A stretch of DNA of 64,000 nt from contig JABARH010000003.1 in NCBI GenBank assembly GCA_019187665.1, forward strand, positions 1 through 64,000. Direction: 5' to 3'. Source of the stretch: Anaerolineales bacterium. Lineage in GTDB: Bacteria > Chloroflexota > Anaerolineae > Anaerolineales > Villigracilaceae. Under the pieces are notes generated by a model. That model was not told the origin of the DNA and did no database searches. It saw nothing but the letters and a program-made list of their open reading frames with translations. A program made the translations under genes and the position numbers. Shown here in pieces: positions 1-8,209 of the stretch. Position 1 is the stretch's first letter; each line of letters opens with the position of its first letter.

Positions 1-1
1 A

Positions 2-70
2 CTCAATCCCGCTGAACTTCGCCGCCAGATTGACCTGAAAACTGCCAAACTTTGGAAACTTTCTCGGTAA
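2..70 (+). pseudogene. C-terminal end of a transposase/integrase (cut by window edge)
   Basis: The frame open from base 2 encodes a 22-residue C-terminus, starting LNPAELRRQ and ending KLWKLSR, followed by TAA at 68-70. Asn-Pro-rich, basic tails of this kind end many DDE integrase-type transposases; this is recalled family knowledge and was not searched. Directly behind the stop lies a repeated 21-bp motif that fits a transposon end. Only the tail is in the window, so whether the gene is intact cannot be said. Confidence 0.4.
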
Positions 71-122
71 CATTTTAACTTGAGGCAACGTTATCCCCAA
101 AGTAACATTTTAACTTGAGGCA
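67..122. repeat. Direct repeat at a probable transposon end
   Basis: A 21-bp sequence beginning GTAACATTTTAACTTGAGG occurs at 67-87 and again, identically, at 102-122, giving a 35-bp period. The first copy overlaps the stop codon of the transposase-like tail. Repeated short motifs at the outer end of an element are typical of transposons that use DDE integrase-type transposases. The partner end lies outside the window. Confidence 0.5.
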
Positions 123-216
123 TTACGGGGCTTTGCCGCAAGCCCAGGTTCAACCGGAGACAAACGCGAATGAACTGGAAATAACGCTGTTTGCCGTCAG
201 GCCCTGTGCGATCCCG

Positions 217-1128
217 TTATTTTCCATTCCTGTACAGATCGGCGAGCGCAGATTCGAGCGCGGGGAATTTAAATTGATAACCGGTCTCGATCAGTTTTCG
301 AGGGACGCTCCGCCTGCCCTCCAGGATCATCATGCTCATTTCGCCCAAAGGCAGGCGCATCAACCACGCGGGGACATGAAACCAGTATGGGCGGCGCATC
401 ACACGCGCCAGGGCGCGCGTGAATTCGGCGTTGGTGGACGATTCGGGAGCAATCAAGTTGAAGGGGCCGCGCGCCCGCTCGTGGTCGAGCAGGAAGCGCA
501 TGGCGGCGACGTGGTCTGCGCTGTGGATCCACGGCAGATATTGTTCCCCGCTGCCCAGCCGTCCGCCGAAAAAAAGTTGCACGGGAATCTCCATTAACTT
601 CATGAGGATGTTCTCGCGAGACAGGACAACCGCCGTGCGGATCACAACGCGGCGCACGCCCCAATCTTCAACCTGCCGGCTGGAGAATTCCCACGCGGCC
701 GCCAGGCGGGACAGAAAGTCGTCGCCGCGCGGAGTGGACTCGTCCGCCGCCTCGCCGCGCAGGCCGTAAAAGTTGATGCCCGAGGCCTGAATCAAGACGC
801 GCGGACGTTGCGTTGCAGATCGAATCGCGTCGGCGACCGCCTGTCCGGCCCAGATACGACTGTTCCAAAAAGCCTGTTTGCGCGACTCTGTCCACGGCCA
901 GGAAGCCATATTGAGACCGGCCAGGTTGACGACGGCATCCATCTCATTGACAATGTGTCCCCATCCATTCGCGGTGCGCCCGTCCCAGCCAAGCGCGACG
1001 GCGCCAAGCGGCAGCACCGCGCGTTCGGGCGAGCGCGTGAGCATCCAGACCTTGTGATTATCCGCCAGGAGGGACCGCGTGAGAGCGCGGCCGAGAAGTC
1101 CGGAGCCGCCGGCAATCAGAACATTCAT
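217..1128 (-). CDS. TIGR01777-type NAD(P)-dependent epimerase/reductase (YfcH/SulA-like)
   Basis: This is a 303-residue extended short-chain dehydrogenase/reductase. The N-terminus has the nucleotide-binding loop GGSGLLGRALTRSLL (residues about 7-21), followed by the NLAG segment typical of the family. The sequences WPWTESRKQ and ASGINFYG mark the TIGR01777 group, which also has a C-terminal DUF1731-like region ending RKLIETGYQF. The substrate of the group is unknown; it is loosely linked to sugar-nucleotide or cell-division phenotypes. The gene is divergent from the HNH nuclease gene, with 52 bp between the two starts. Length is normal for the family. Confidence 0.85.
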   Translation of the reverse strand: MNVLIAGGSGLLGRALTRSLLADNHKVWMLTRSPERAVLPLGAVALGWDGRTANGWGHIVNEMDAVVNLAGLNMASWPWTESRKQAFWNSRIWAGQAVADAIRSATQRPRVLIQASGINFYGLRGEAADESTPRGDDFLSRLAAAWEFSSRQVEDWGVRRVVIRTAVVLSRENILMKLMEIPVQLFFGGRLGSGEQYLPWIHSADHVAAMRFLLDHERARGPFNLIAPESSTNAEFTRALARVMRRPYWFHVPAWLMRLPLGEMSMMILEGRRSVPRKLIETGYQFKFPALESALADLYRNGK

Positions 1129-1153
1129 CGCAATCGCTCCTTTCCCGTTGTGC

Positions 1154-1159
1154 TATAAT
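1154..1159 (+). promoter_or_regulatory. Probable -10 box of the HNH nuclease gene
   Basis: TATAAT ends 21 bp before the ATG at 1181, and a GGAGTGA ribosome-binding site lies between them. No convincing -35 hexamer is present 16-18 bp upstream. Confidence 0.4.
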
Positions 1160-1180
1160 GCCGAAATTATGGAGTGACCC

Positions 1181-1684
1181 ATGCAGGAACCCGTGCTGGT
1201 GCTCAATGCCAATTTTGAACCGATCAACGTATGCAACATGCGGCGTGCCATCGGGTTGGTCCTTTCGGGGAAGGCCGACATGGTAGTGAACGGTCGCGGC
1301 AACATTTACACGGTGTCGCAGGCCTTGCCGCGTCCGTCGGTGATCCGGCTGGAGGACATGATCCACCGCCCGCGGCCGCGCGTAAAGTTGACGCGCCGCG
1401 AAGTCTTTCGCCGCGATAATTATACCTGCCAGTATTGCGGAAAACGCGAGGGAAACCTGACCGTGGATCACGTCCATCCGCGGCATTTGGGCGGCGAACA
1501 CATGTGGACGAATGTGGTGGCCGCCTGCCCATACTGCAATCATCGCAAGGGAGGCCGCCCGCTGGAAGAAGCGCACATGCGCCTGCTTCACATTCCGAAG
1601 GAGCCGCCCGCGAGCGCGATGTACATTTATGGACGGCACTTGAACGAGTATGGGGAGTGGGAGCCGTACATCCAGGGCTGGTAA
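1181..1684 (+). CDS. HNH endonuclease family protein
   Basis: A 167-residue protein. The N-terminal 75 residues (start QEPVLVLNANFEP) are typical of the small HNH proteins found in many actinobacteria, cyanobacteria and Chloroflexota. The HNH fold follows, with zinc-binding CQYCGK, catalytic VDHVHPRHLGG and a second CPYCNHRKGG pair. It is probably a metal-dependent DNA nuclease; its role in the cell is unknown, since these genes are widespread and often stand alone. The start has a GGAGTGA ribosome-binding site. A strong terminator follows 20 bp after the stop, so the gene is probably monocistronic. Confidence 0.85.
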   Translation: MQEPVLVLNANFEPINVCNMRRAIGLVLSGKADMVVNGRGNIYTVSQALPRPSVIRLEDMIHRPRPRVKLTRREVFRRDNYTCQYCGKREGNLTVDHVHPRHLGGEHMWTNVVAACPYCNHRKGGRPLEEAHMRLLHIPKEPPASAMYIYGRHLNEYGEWEPYIQGW

Positions 1685-1703
1685 ACTGAAACAACGATAA
1701 TTT

Positions 1704-1738
1704 AAACCGTCCGTCTCGATCCGCGAGACGGACGGTTT
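1704..1738 (+). terminator. Rho-independent terminator after the HNH gene
   Basis: A perfect 15-bp inverted repeat (arms 1704-1718 and 1724-1738, 5-nt loop ATCCG) ends in TTTTATTGTT. It starts 20 bp after the HNH stop codon. Confidence 0.85.
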
Positions 1739-1750
1739 TATTGTTGACTT

Positions 1751-1883
1751 CTCTACCGTACATGAGAAGATTTTTACCGCAAAGCACGCTAAGATCGCCA
1801 AGTTAAAAAGGTTTTCTTTGCGTTCACTTCGGCTTCGCTCAGTACAGGCTTTGCGGGCGTAGCGGTGCAAATGCACGGTAGAG
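1751..1883. repeat. MITE-like dispersed element, copy 1
   Basis: The element is bounded by CTCTACCGT at 1751-1759 and its inverse ACGGTAGAG at 1875-1883. Its interior (TTTACCGC, AAGCACGCTAAG, CGCCAAGTT, AAGGTTTTCTTTGCG, TAGCGGTG) matches the reverse complement of 63437-63539 nearly word for word. Copy 1 carries an extra stretch of about 26 bp near 1822-1848 (CACTTCGGCTTCGCTCAGTA). It has no coding capacity. It ends just before the promoter of the DUF309 gene. Confidence 0.7.
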
Positions 1884-1898
1884 AGTTGTTGACAATGT

Positions 1899-1904
1899 TA
1901 TACT
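1899..1904 (+). promoter_or_regulatory. -10 box placing the start of transcription at the DUF309 ATG
   Basis: TATACT is followed by only 7 nt before the ATG at 1912 and there is no ribosome-binding site, so the mRNA should be leaderless. The same spacing recurs at several other genes in this window. Confidence 0.5.
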
Positions 1905-1911
1905 CCCCCGC

Positions 1912-2301
1912 ATGGATGATTGTCACGACGCGTTACCGTTGCACGCGCGGGAGGGGCTGCGCCTCTTTAACGCGGGCAGATACTTTGAGGCGCACGAGGA
2001 ACTTGAACTGGCGTGGCGCGAGGAGCGCGGTCCGATCCGTCGTCTGTACCAGGGCATCCTCGAAGCGGCGGTGGTTTATTTGCACATGCGACGCGGAAAT
2101 TATACGGGCGCAACGAGGGTTTATGCGCGCTGCCTCCGCTGGCTTGACCAGTGGCCAGGCGAATGTCGCGGCGTAAACGTGTCCCAACTGCGCGCAGACC
2201 TGTCGCGTGCGGTGGCCGTCTGGACGCGGCTGGGAGCGGAGCGCGTGCGCGAGATGGATTGGTCGCTGTTGAAACCGGTCGAATGGCGGCAGGATGCCTG
2301 A
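1912..2301 (+). CDS. DUF309 domain protein
   Basis: A 129-residue all-helical protein with the DUF309 signature: FNAGRYFEAHEELELAWR at about residues 19-36, then LYQGILEAAVVYLHM. Function is unknown; the family consists of small, widely conserved cytoplasmic proteins. The ATG at 1912 is preferred because the family signature begins close behind it and TATACT lies 7 nt upstream. The gene lies 32 bp upstream of the enoyl-ACP reductase gene and is probably co-transcribed with it. Confidence 0.8.
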   Translation: MDDCHDALPLHAREGLRLFNAGRYFEAHEELELAWREERGPIRRLYQGILEAAVVYLHMRRGNYTGATRVYARCLRWLDQWPGECRGVNVSQLRADLSRAVAVWTRLGAERVREMDWSLLKPVEWRQDA

Positions 2302-2333
2302 GGCGCGGTATTTTGGTGAATCAAGGTCTGCAT

Positions 2334-3113
2334 ATGTCGCATCTCCCCTTTCAAAATAAAACCGTTCTGGTGACCGGTTCCGGGCGCGGCATCGGACGCG
2401 CGCTGGCGCTGCACTTTGCCCAAAACGGCGCGGACACGATCATCAATTTCTTCCGCAACCGCGCGCCCGCCGAGGAAACCGCCCGCGCAGCCGAGGCGTT
2501 TGGGCGCCGGGCGCTGCTGGTTAAGGCTGACGTGGGGGAAATTCAAGGCATTGAGCATCTTTTTGCAGAAGTGGAAAAAGCGTTTGGCGGGCTGGATATC
2601 TTCATTCACAACGCGGCCTCTGGCTATAATCGCCCCGCGCTGGAGCAGAAGCCCAAAGGCTGGGATTGGACGATGAACATCAATGCCCGCGCCCTGCTCT
2701 TTGCCGCCCAAAAATGCGTTCCGCTGATGGAGCCACGCGGCGGCGGGAGCATCGTCAGCATCACCAGCGGCGGCTCCACTCGCGTCTTGCCGGATTATGT
2801 GGTGGTCGGCGCCTCGAAGGCCGCGCTCGAATCGTTGACGCGCTACCTGGCCGTGGAACTCGCGCCGAAGAACATCGCGGTCAACGCCGTCTCACCGGGA
2901 TTGGTGCTCACCGATGCGATCACGCATTTCGACATCCTCAACAAGGAAGCGGGGATCATCCAAAAAACGATTGCCAACACTCCGGCCGGACGCATCGTCA
3001 CAGCGGAAGATGTGGCGGAGGTGACGGCGTTCCTGTGTTCACCCGCCGCGTCCATGATCCGCGGGCAGGTGATCGTAGTGGATGGGGGATACGCATTGCC
3101 TGGAAGACAATAA
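2334..3113 (+). CDS. fabL: Enoyl-ACP reductase III (FabL-type) / SDR oxidoreductase
   Basis: A 259-residue Rossmann-fold SDR, starting at MSHLPFQ with AAGG upstream. The cofactor loop is TGSGRGIGRALAL. The segments NAASG, WDWTMNINARALLFAAQ and NTPAGRI, and the C-terminal MIRGQVIVVDGG, match FabL as I remember it. The active site reads Y-VVVGAS-K, a Tyr-x6-Lys spacing that marks enoyl-ACP reductases rather than the Tyr-x3-Lys of ordinary SDRs. It would reduce trans-2-enoyl-ACP with NADPH in fatty-acid synthesis. It probably shares a transcript with the DUF309 gene. A different SDR of the same subgroup remains possible. Confidence 0.7.
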   Translation: MSHLPFQNKTVLVTGSGRGIGRALALHFAQNGADTIINFFRNRAPAEETARAAEAFGRRALLVKADVGEIQGIEHLFAEVEKAFGGLDIFIHNAASGYNRPALEQKPKGWDWTMNINARALLFAAQKCVPLMEPRGGGSIVSITSGGSTRVLPDYVVVGASKAALESLTRYLAVELAPKNIAVNAVSPGLVLTDAITHFDILNKEAGIIQKTIANTPAGRIVTAEDVAEVTAFLCSPAASMIRGQVIVVDGGYALPGRQ

Positions 3114-3178
3114 AGATCCTGGCTTTCGTATCATTGGCGCCCACAAACGCGCCCGGCCAAGTTTTCTTAAGATTCCTG

Positions 3179-4024
3179 TCATAACCCATCAAAGAGATCG
3201 GCCTTACGCTTGAGGCCAGCCTGCGCTGGCGGATAGGCGCGCATGAAGTCTTCGTGTTCGCCAAATATGCGCGTCACGAATCCCATCAGTCCGCGCCGCA
3301 TGCCCACGCCGCCCTGCGAGGCGTGGCACGCGCCCGCTTCCGCTTTCGCCTGCGCAACGGAGCGGATGTCGAGTCGCACATGAACGGGAAAATCCACCTC
3401 CGCCAGTTCCTTCAAGTTGATATCGTTATTGCGTCCCCAGCGCGTCGGGTCGCGGCCGAGGAGCGGCATCAGGCGGGTCGTGGCCTTCAGGAACCAGCGC
3501 GGAAATACCTGGTAGTAGAGCGCAGCCGGACGGAAGGCCGGGCCCGCTTCGGGGTGGAAGGAAGCGTCATCCGCTTTCTCGAAGGCCAGCACGGTCGCGT
3601 TGTGAATGTGGATATGATCCGGGTGTTTATATCCGCCGATCGGGTCGAAAGTGATGACGATATCCGGCTTCAGCGCACGGATGTGTTTCACCACGCGCCC
3701 CGCTACTTCCTCCACGGGATGTTGGATCTGCGCTTGTGGATGTTGGTTGTCCTCCGAACCGGGCATGCCCGAGTCGCGATAGTCGAGGTAAAAAACGCCT
3801 TTCAAGCCGAGGCGCGCGGCGGCACAATCCAGTTCGGCGGCGCGCAGCGAGGCGATGTCTTTAAAGTCGCGCAGGTACGCTTCGTCCACGGTTCCGGCTT
3901 CGCCGCGTGTGGCGCAGACGAGGTACGTGTTGCAGCCGCGTTGGGCGTAGAGGGCAAGAGCGCCGCCGAGTCCGAATGATTCATCGTCGGGGTGGGCAAG
4001 TACGGCAAGGATGGTTTTGGTCAT
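3179..4024 (-). CDS. PIG-L/LmbE family N-deacetylase
   Basis: A 281-residue zinc-dependent deacetylase. The metal site is the N-terminal AHPDDE motif (residues 10-15) plus HPDHIHIH near the middle. The family includes MshB, Mca and BshB (thiol-sugar metabolism) and GlcNAc-PI deacetylase; which substrate this one uses cannot be told. The start is set at MTKTILAVLAHPDDE (4024); a 25-residue longer reading has no family support. It faces fabL at its 3' end and is divergent from the cystathionine gamma-synthase gene, which would fit sulfur or thiol metabolism but does not prove it. Confidence 0.85.
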   Translation of the reverse strand: MTKTILAVLAHPDDESFGLGGALALYAQRGCNTYLVCATRGEAGTVDEAYLRDFKDIASLRAAELDCAAARLGLKGVFYLDYRDSGMPGSEDNQHPQAQIQHPVEEVAGRVVKHIRALKPDIVITFDPIGGYKHPDHIHIHNATVLAFEKADDASFHPEAGPAFRPAALYYQVFPRWFLKATTRLMPLLGRDPTRWGRNNDINLKELAEVDFPVHVRLDIRSVAQAKAEAGACHASQGGVGMRRGLMGFVTRIFGEHEDFMRAYPPAQAGLKRKADLFDGL

Positions 4025-4098
4025 GGTTCCTCGTATAATGGTGGAATGATTACGCAAGTCAGACAACCCAGCCCAGAAAATGTTTACAGGAGCGCCCA

Positions 4099-5241
4099 AT
4101 GAATTTTGAAACCCTTGCCATCCACGCGGGACAGGCTCCCGACCCCAGCAACGGCGCAGTGATGACGCCGGTGTATCTCACGTCCACGTACATGCAGGAC
4201 GGCATCGGCCGGCCGCGTCAGGGATATGAATATTCGCGCACGCTGAATCCGACTCGCAAGGCGCTGCAGGATTGCCTGGCCGCGCTCGAAGGCGGGACGT
4301 TTGGTCTGGCGTTCGCCTCCGGCATGGCCGCGACGGACACGGTCTTGCGGATGTTGTCTGCGGGTGATCATGTTGTCGCGGGCAACGACGTGTACGGCGG
4401 GACGTTTCGCCTGTTCGATAAAATCCTGCGCCGTTTCGGGCTGGATTTTACATTTGCCGACACGACAGACAGGGAAAATCTCGCGGAGGCGCTGACTCCA
4501 GCCACGCGCGTCGTCTGGCTGGAGACTCCCACCAACCCGCTGCTCGCTGTCACAGACATTCGCGCCGCGGCAGAAGTCGTCCAGTCGCATCCCGGCAGGC
4601 CTTTGCTGGTTGTGGACAACACTTTCGCCACGCCGTATCTACAGCGTCCGCTCGAACTCGGCGCGGATCTCGTCGTCCATTCGATGACGAAATATCTCGG
4701 CGGACATTCAGACGTGGTCGGCGGCGCGATCGTCGGCAAGGATCCGGGGCTCGGCGAGAAACTGGCTTATTTGCAAAACGCCATCGGCGGGATTCTCGGG
4801 CCGATGGATTCGTTCCTTATTTTGCGCGGGATCAAGACCCTGCCGGTGCGCATGGATCGTCACGCCGCGAACGCGGAAAAAATCGCGGCATTTCTCGCGG
4901 CGCAGAAGAATGTTCGCAGGCTGATTTACCCGTTTGACGAGAGTCATCCGCAGGTCGGGGTGGCGAAGCGGCAGATGAAACATGGCGGCGGGATGATTTC
5001 GTTCATCCTGGACGACGGGCGCGAGTCTGCCATTCGAGTCGCAGAATCCACGAGATTGTTTACGCTGGCGGAATCGCTGGGCGGAGTCGAATCGCTGATC
5101 GAGGTCCCGGCCGCGATGACGCACCTCTCCACGCAAGGCTCGCCGCTCGAAGTGGATGAGGGACTCGTGCGCTTGTCGGTGGGAATCGAAAATGTGGATG
5201 ACCTGATCGCCGATCTGGAGCAGGCGCTTAAAAAGGCTTAA
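4099..5241 (+). CDS. metB: Cystathionine gamma-synthase/lyase (PLP-dependent)
   Basis: A 380-residue member of the Cys/Met metabolism PLP family. Visible marks are the N-terminal [21 protein letters not shown], the [11 protein letters not shown] segment, and the PLP lysine in [12 protein letters not shown] (Lys198). ETPTNP and the C-terminal [12 protein letters not shown] are also present. It catalyses gamma-replacement or elimination on homoserine esters or cystathionine, linking cysteine and methionine. MetB, MetC and CGL cannot be separated from sequence alone. It is a single gene; a TATAAT lies 60 bp upstream at 4034-4039 in the divergent intergenic gap. Confidence 0.88.
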   Translation: MNFETLAIHAGQAPDPSNGAVMTPVYLTSTYMQDGIGRPRQGYEYSRTLNPTRKALQDCLAALEGGTFGLAFASGMAATDTVLRMLSAGDHVVAGNDVYGGTFRLFDKILRRFGLDFTFADTTDRENLAEALTPATRVVWLETPTNPLLAVTDIRAAAEVVQSHPGRPLLVVDNTFATPYLQRPLELGADLVVHSMTKYLGGHSDVVGGAIVGKDPGLGEKLAYLQNAIGGILGPMDSFLILRGIKTLPVRMDRHAANAEKIAAFLAAQKNVRRLIYPFDESHPQVGVAKRQMKHGGGMISFILDDGRESAIRVAESTRLFTLAESLGGVESLIEVPAAMTHLSTQGSPLEVDEGLVRLSVGIENVDDLIADLEQALKKA

Positions 5242-5274
5242 CGCGCCCCCGATTTTGCGCTGAAGCCGGGGCGC

Positions 5275-6507
5275 TTACTGGCGGTGAATTGCCGCGAGCG
5301 TCACGTCGTCATCCTGCGCCGCGCCGCGCTGATGCGCGCGCAGTGTACTGAGCATTTGGTCGCAGACCTGCTGGGCCCGCTGACCGGCCATGTTTGCCAG
5401 CTTCTGTTTGATGCGTTCGAGTCCAAACGCCTCGCCCAGCGGGTCGCGGCAATCGGTCATGCCGTCGGTAAAAAGAAACATGGTGGAGCCCGGATCGAGT
5501 CTTACAGTGGACTCGTCCAGAGTCATGTCCTCCCATAAACCGATCGCCATGCCGGGCGCGTGAGGCAGGCGGATCACTTCGCCGGACGGAGATAGAAGCA
5601 GCGGCGGTTCGTGGCCCGCGCGGGCGTACGAAAACTCCCATGTGGTCAGGTCCAGCACGCCGAGCAGCACCGTGACAAATTGCGTGGATTTTTCGAGACG
5701 GGTGATATGCGAATTCACAACCTGCAAAATCTCGCCGGGGCTTGTGTGCGAATCAGATTCGGCCATGATCAACGCGTGACTGCGCGCCATGAAGATCGCG
5801 GACGGAACTCCCTTATCGGACACATCGCCGATCAGGACGGCGATTCGATTTTCGTCGAGCGGGAAAACGTCGTAAAAATCACCTCCGACTTGACGCGCCG
5901 GGTCAATCACCGCGCCGAAGTCCACACCCTGCGGTTCCGGCAGGCGGTCCGGCAGGATGCTCATCTGGATGTCCGCCGCGACGCGCAGTTCCTTTTCGAG
6001 GCGTTCTTTTTCGATGATCTGTTCTTGCGCGGCTTTGAGCTCATCAAAGGCTTGTTGAAGCTGGCGATTCTTTTCGTTCAAATCACGAAAGGTGGCGGTG
6101 TTGGTGGCGTCGAGGCGCTGGCTGGAAACGCGCACCATCGAATACGCCAGGATCGGGAACTGATTGAGCAGGTCGTTGAATTCGGCGCGGCTCATTACCA
6201 GCAGGGTGGAAATTGTACGCGCCCGCACGGTGGCCGTGCGCTGTCCGCCGGGCATGATGAGCGCCATATCGCCAAAATATTCGCCCGGATGCACTGTATT
6301 CAGCAATAACTCTTCGGCGGTGCCTGCGGCGCGCAGTACTTCCAGGTCGCCGTCGGCAATCACGTAAAAATGTTCGCCCACTTCGCCCTCGCGAAAGAGG
6401 ATTTCGCCCGGTCGAAGTTCGATCACATTCAACTGTGTGATCAGGTGGTTCAGCGCTTCGGAAGGCAGGTCGGCAAACAGGGGAATACGCGCCAGCAGAT
6501 TGGTCAT
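5275..6507 (-). CDS. Cyclic-nucleotide-binding SpoIIE-type serine phosphatase
   Basis: A 410-residue cytoplasmic signalling protein. Residues 1-130 form a cNMP-binding/Crp-like beta roll (GEILFREGEVGEHFYVIADG, GEYFGDMAL). Residues about 140-180 are a coiled coil. The rest is a PP2C-like SpoIIE phosphatase with ADIQMSILP, GGDFYDVF, IGDVSDKGVPSA, FLFTDGMTD and DDDVTLAAIH. The metal-binding aspartates are kept, so it should be active. Such proteins dephosphorylate anti-anti-sigma or STAS proteins; a STAS-like gene at 7776 is a possible partner (inference). It begins 3 bp after the kinase stop and probably shares its transcript. Confidence 0.88.
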   Translation of the reverse strand: MTNLLARIPLFADLPSEALNHLITQLNVIELRPGEILFREGEVGEHFYVIADGDLEVLRAAGTAEELLLNTVHPGEYFGDMALIMPGGQRTATVRARTISTLLVMSRAEFNDLLNQFPILAYSMVRVSSQRLDATNTATFRDLNEKNRQLQQAFDELKAAQEQIIEKERLEKELRVAADIQMSILPDRLPEPQGVDFGAVIDPARQVGGDFYDVFPLDENRIAVLIGDVSDKGVPSAIFMARSHALIMAESDSHTSPGEILQVVNSHITRLEKSTQFVTVLLGVLDLTTWEFSYARAGHEPPLLLSPSGEVIRLPHAPGMAIGLWEDMTLDESTVRLDPGSTMFLFTDGMTDCRDPLGEAFGLERIKQKLANMAGQRAQQVCDQMLSTLRAHQRGAAQDDDVTLAAIHRQ

Positions 6508-6510
6508 GGG

Positions 6511-7152
6511 TCAACCTCTAAGATCAACGGTTTCTTTCCCGGCAAGTTTATCCTGGATGCGTTCAATCACCGTTTCGAGGTGCATCGCTTTGTGAACAAA
6601 GTCCAGATCGTCGGTGCGAATGGTGAGGACGGGGCATAGATCGAAGGATTCCAACCACTCATCGTAGAATGAATCGAGCAGGGAAAGGTAATCGGCGGAA
6701 ATGCCGGTTTCCATGTTGCGGGCGCGGCGATGGATGCGTTCGATCAAAACCGTGACGGGCGCCTTCAGGTAGATGAGTAATCCGGGCTTGGGAAGCCCTT
6801 GCACAACAAGTTCAAACAGGCGGCGGTAGGCAAGGTAATCGCGCTCGGAGAGATGGCCCATGTTGTGCAATGCGCGGGCGAAGATATAGACGTCCTCGTA
6901 GATGCTGCGATCAAGAATGGCGGAGCGCGCATCGCGCGCGGCTTCAAGGTACTGCTCGGCGCGATGACCGAGGAAGAAGACCTGCAAGTGGAAAGACCAT
7001 GTCCGCATATCGGCGTAGAAATCGGGCAGGTAGGGATTGTCCGCGACGGACTCGTAGCCCGTCCACCAACCGAGACGCGCGCCAATCCGCTCGGTGAGCG
7101 AGGTCTTGCCTGCGCCGATATTTCCAGCCACAACGATGAGATGCTTGGTCAT
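6511..7152 (-). CDS. Deoxynucleoside kinase
   Basis: A 213-residue P-loop kinase of the dNK/dGK/dCK family. The P-loop is GNIGAGKTSL, followed by YPFADNP-like ESVADNPYLPDFY, FLGHRAEQY, the catalytic DRSIYEDVYIFA and the lid RIHRRARNMETG. It phosphorylates deoxyribonucleosides for salvage. The start at 7152 has GGAGAGG upstream and a P-loop at the usual place; a 31-residue longer reading lacks both. It lies directly upstream of the SpoIIE phosphatase gene on the same strand. Confidence 0.88.
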   Translation of the reverse strand: MTKHLIVVAGNIGAGKTSLTERIGARLGWWTGYESVADNPYLPDFYADMRTWSFHLQVFFLGHRAEQYLEAARDARSAILDRSIYEDVYIFARALHNMGHLSERDYLAYRRLFELVVQGLPKPGLLIYLKAPVTVLIERIHRRARNMETGISADYLSLLDSFYDEWLESFDLCPVLTIRTDDLDFVHKAMHLETVIERIQDKLAGKETVDLRG

Positions 7153-7312
7153 GAAAAGCCTCTCCTCCAAAATCAAGTATGCGTCACAGCGAGGCGATTG
7201 TACTTCATTATCCGCCACAGTTGTCAGATTTGTCATGCTGCACACAAACGCGGCGGCGGTCCGGGAAAATTCTCATGTATACTTGGCAAAAAATTCCTGG
7301 AGGTTTCCTCGC

Positions 7313-7726
7313 ATGAACCTACGCATCCGCGACGCAAGCGGCTGGACCATTTTCATCTTTGGCCTGCTTGCGCTTCTTCTCGGGCTGGCTGGACTGATCC
7401 GCCCTGAGATTCTTTTGTCCATCCTCGGCTTTGACGTTCTTCCGCGCGCGGCGCGCGCCGGCGGCGACTACACCATGACATTTATGACCGCCTCCGCCAT
7501 GGCTTCCTTCAACATGGGCGTGTACTATGTTCTTGCAGCCCTGAACGATATCAAGTCGTTCTATCGCTGGACCGTTCCGTTTCGCGCGCTCACCTTCATT
7601 GTATTCACGCTGACCGCGCTCTCCGGGACGGCTCCCGTGCGATTTATCGGCGTCGCCGCCTGGGAATTGACCGGCGCCATCGCCACCGGACTGGCACTGC
7701 ATTTCGACGGCCGGCGCAAACAGTAA
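7313..7726 (+). CDS. Small four-helix membrane protein, unknown function
   Basis: A 137-residue protein with about four hydrophobic helices: residues 11-33, 55-78, 86-105 and 112-130. There are no recognised motifs. The ATG at 7313 has GGAGG 10 bp upstream, and TATACT lies at 7278-7283. It is divergent from the kinase gene and is followed after 49 bp by the STAS-like gene. I do not recognise the family. Confidence 0.65.
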   Translation: MNLRIRDASGWTIFIFGLLALLLGLAGLIRPEILLSILGFDVLPRAARAGGDYTMTFMTASAMASFNMGVYYVLAALNDIKSFYRWTVPFRALTFIVFTLTALSGTAPVRFIGVAAWELTGAIATGLALHFDGRRKQ

Positions 7727-7775
7727 TACCCCTATTCGCTTATCTGCTTTACGATCTACTGCACAGGAACTCACC

Positions 7776-8138
7776 ATGAAATCAAAATGGATCGAATACA
7801 ACGGTAAAAAGATATTCTTCCAGGATTTTGCCAACCACTTCCACAACGCGGAAGCGGTCAAACAGGAACTGGAGCAGGTGCAAGCCATCGTCAAGGCCGA
7901 GCCGCCCAACTCCGTCCTCGTTCTCTCGGACTTTCGTAACACCAGTATCGGCCGCGAACTGCTGCCGATCATGAATGCCGCCTCTGCCGCCACGAAGAAA
8001 TACGTCAAGCGCACCGCCGTCCTCGGCGTGACCGGTATTAAGCGCGTGCTGGCCGATATGCTCAGCCAGATGACCGGCCAGCCGTTGAAGTATTTTGACG
8101 AGGAATTCGAAGCCAAGGACTGGCTTGCAGGGGATTGA
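7776..8138 (+). CDS. STAS/SpoIIAA-like small protein
   Basis: A 120-residue soluble protein with alternating strands and helices: KWIEYNGKKIFFQDF, VLVLSDFRNTSIG, YVKRTAVLGVTGIKRVLADML. The VLVLSDFRNTSIG strand-turn and overall length resemble SpoIIAA-like (STAS) proteins. The usual phosphorylatable DSSG-type motif is not clear, so the assignment is tentative. If it is STAS-like, it could be a target of the SpoIIE phosphatase about 1.3 kb away. Confidence 0.5.
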   Translation: MKSKWIEYNGKKIFFQDFANHFHNAEAVKQELEQVQAIVKAEPPNSVLVLSDFRNTSIGRELLPIMNAASAATKKYVKRTAVLGVTGIKRVLADMLSQMTGQPLKYFDEEFEAKDWLAGD

Positions 8139-8209
8139 CTCCGGTGACTGGACGACAAGATACGTTTTGTCGTAGCGCGCGAGGCAAGAGACTCATTTTG
8201 GAGATTGGA

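Noticed and set aside
1058..1876. A 272-codon minus-strand ORF over the HNH gene
   Set aside because: It is antisense to a conserved gene and its start lies in a dispersed repeat (CTERSRSERK-type translation), so it is a shadow.
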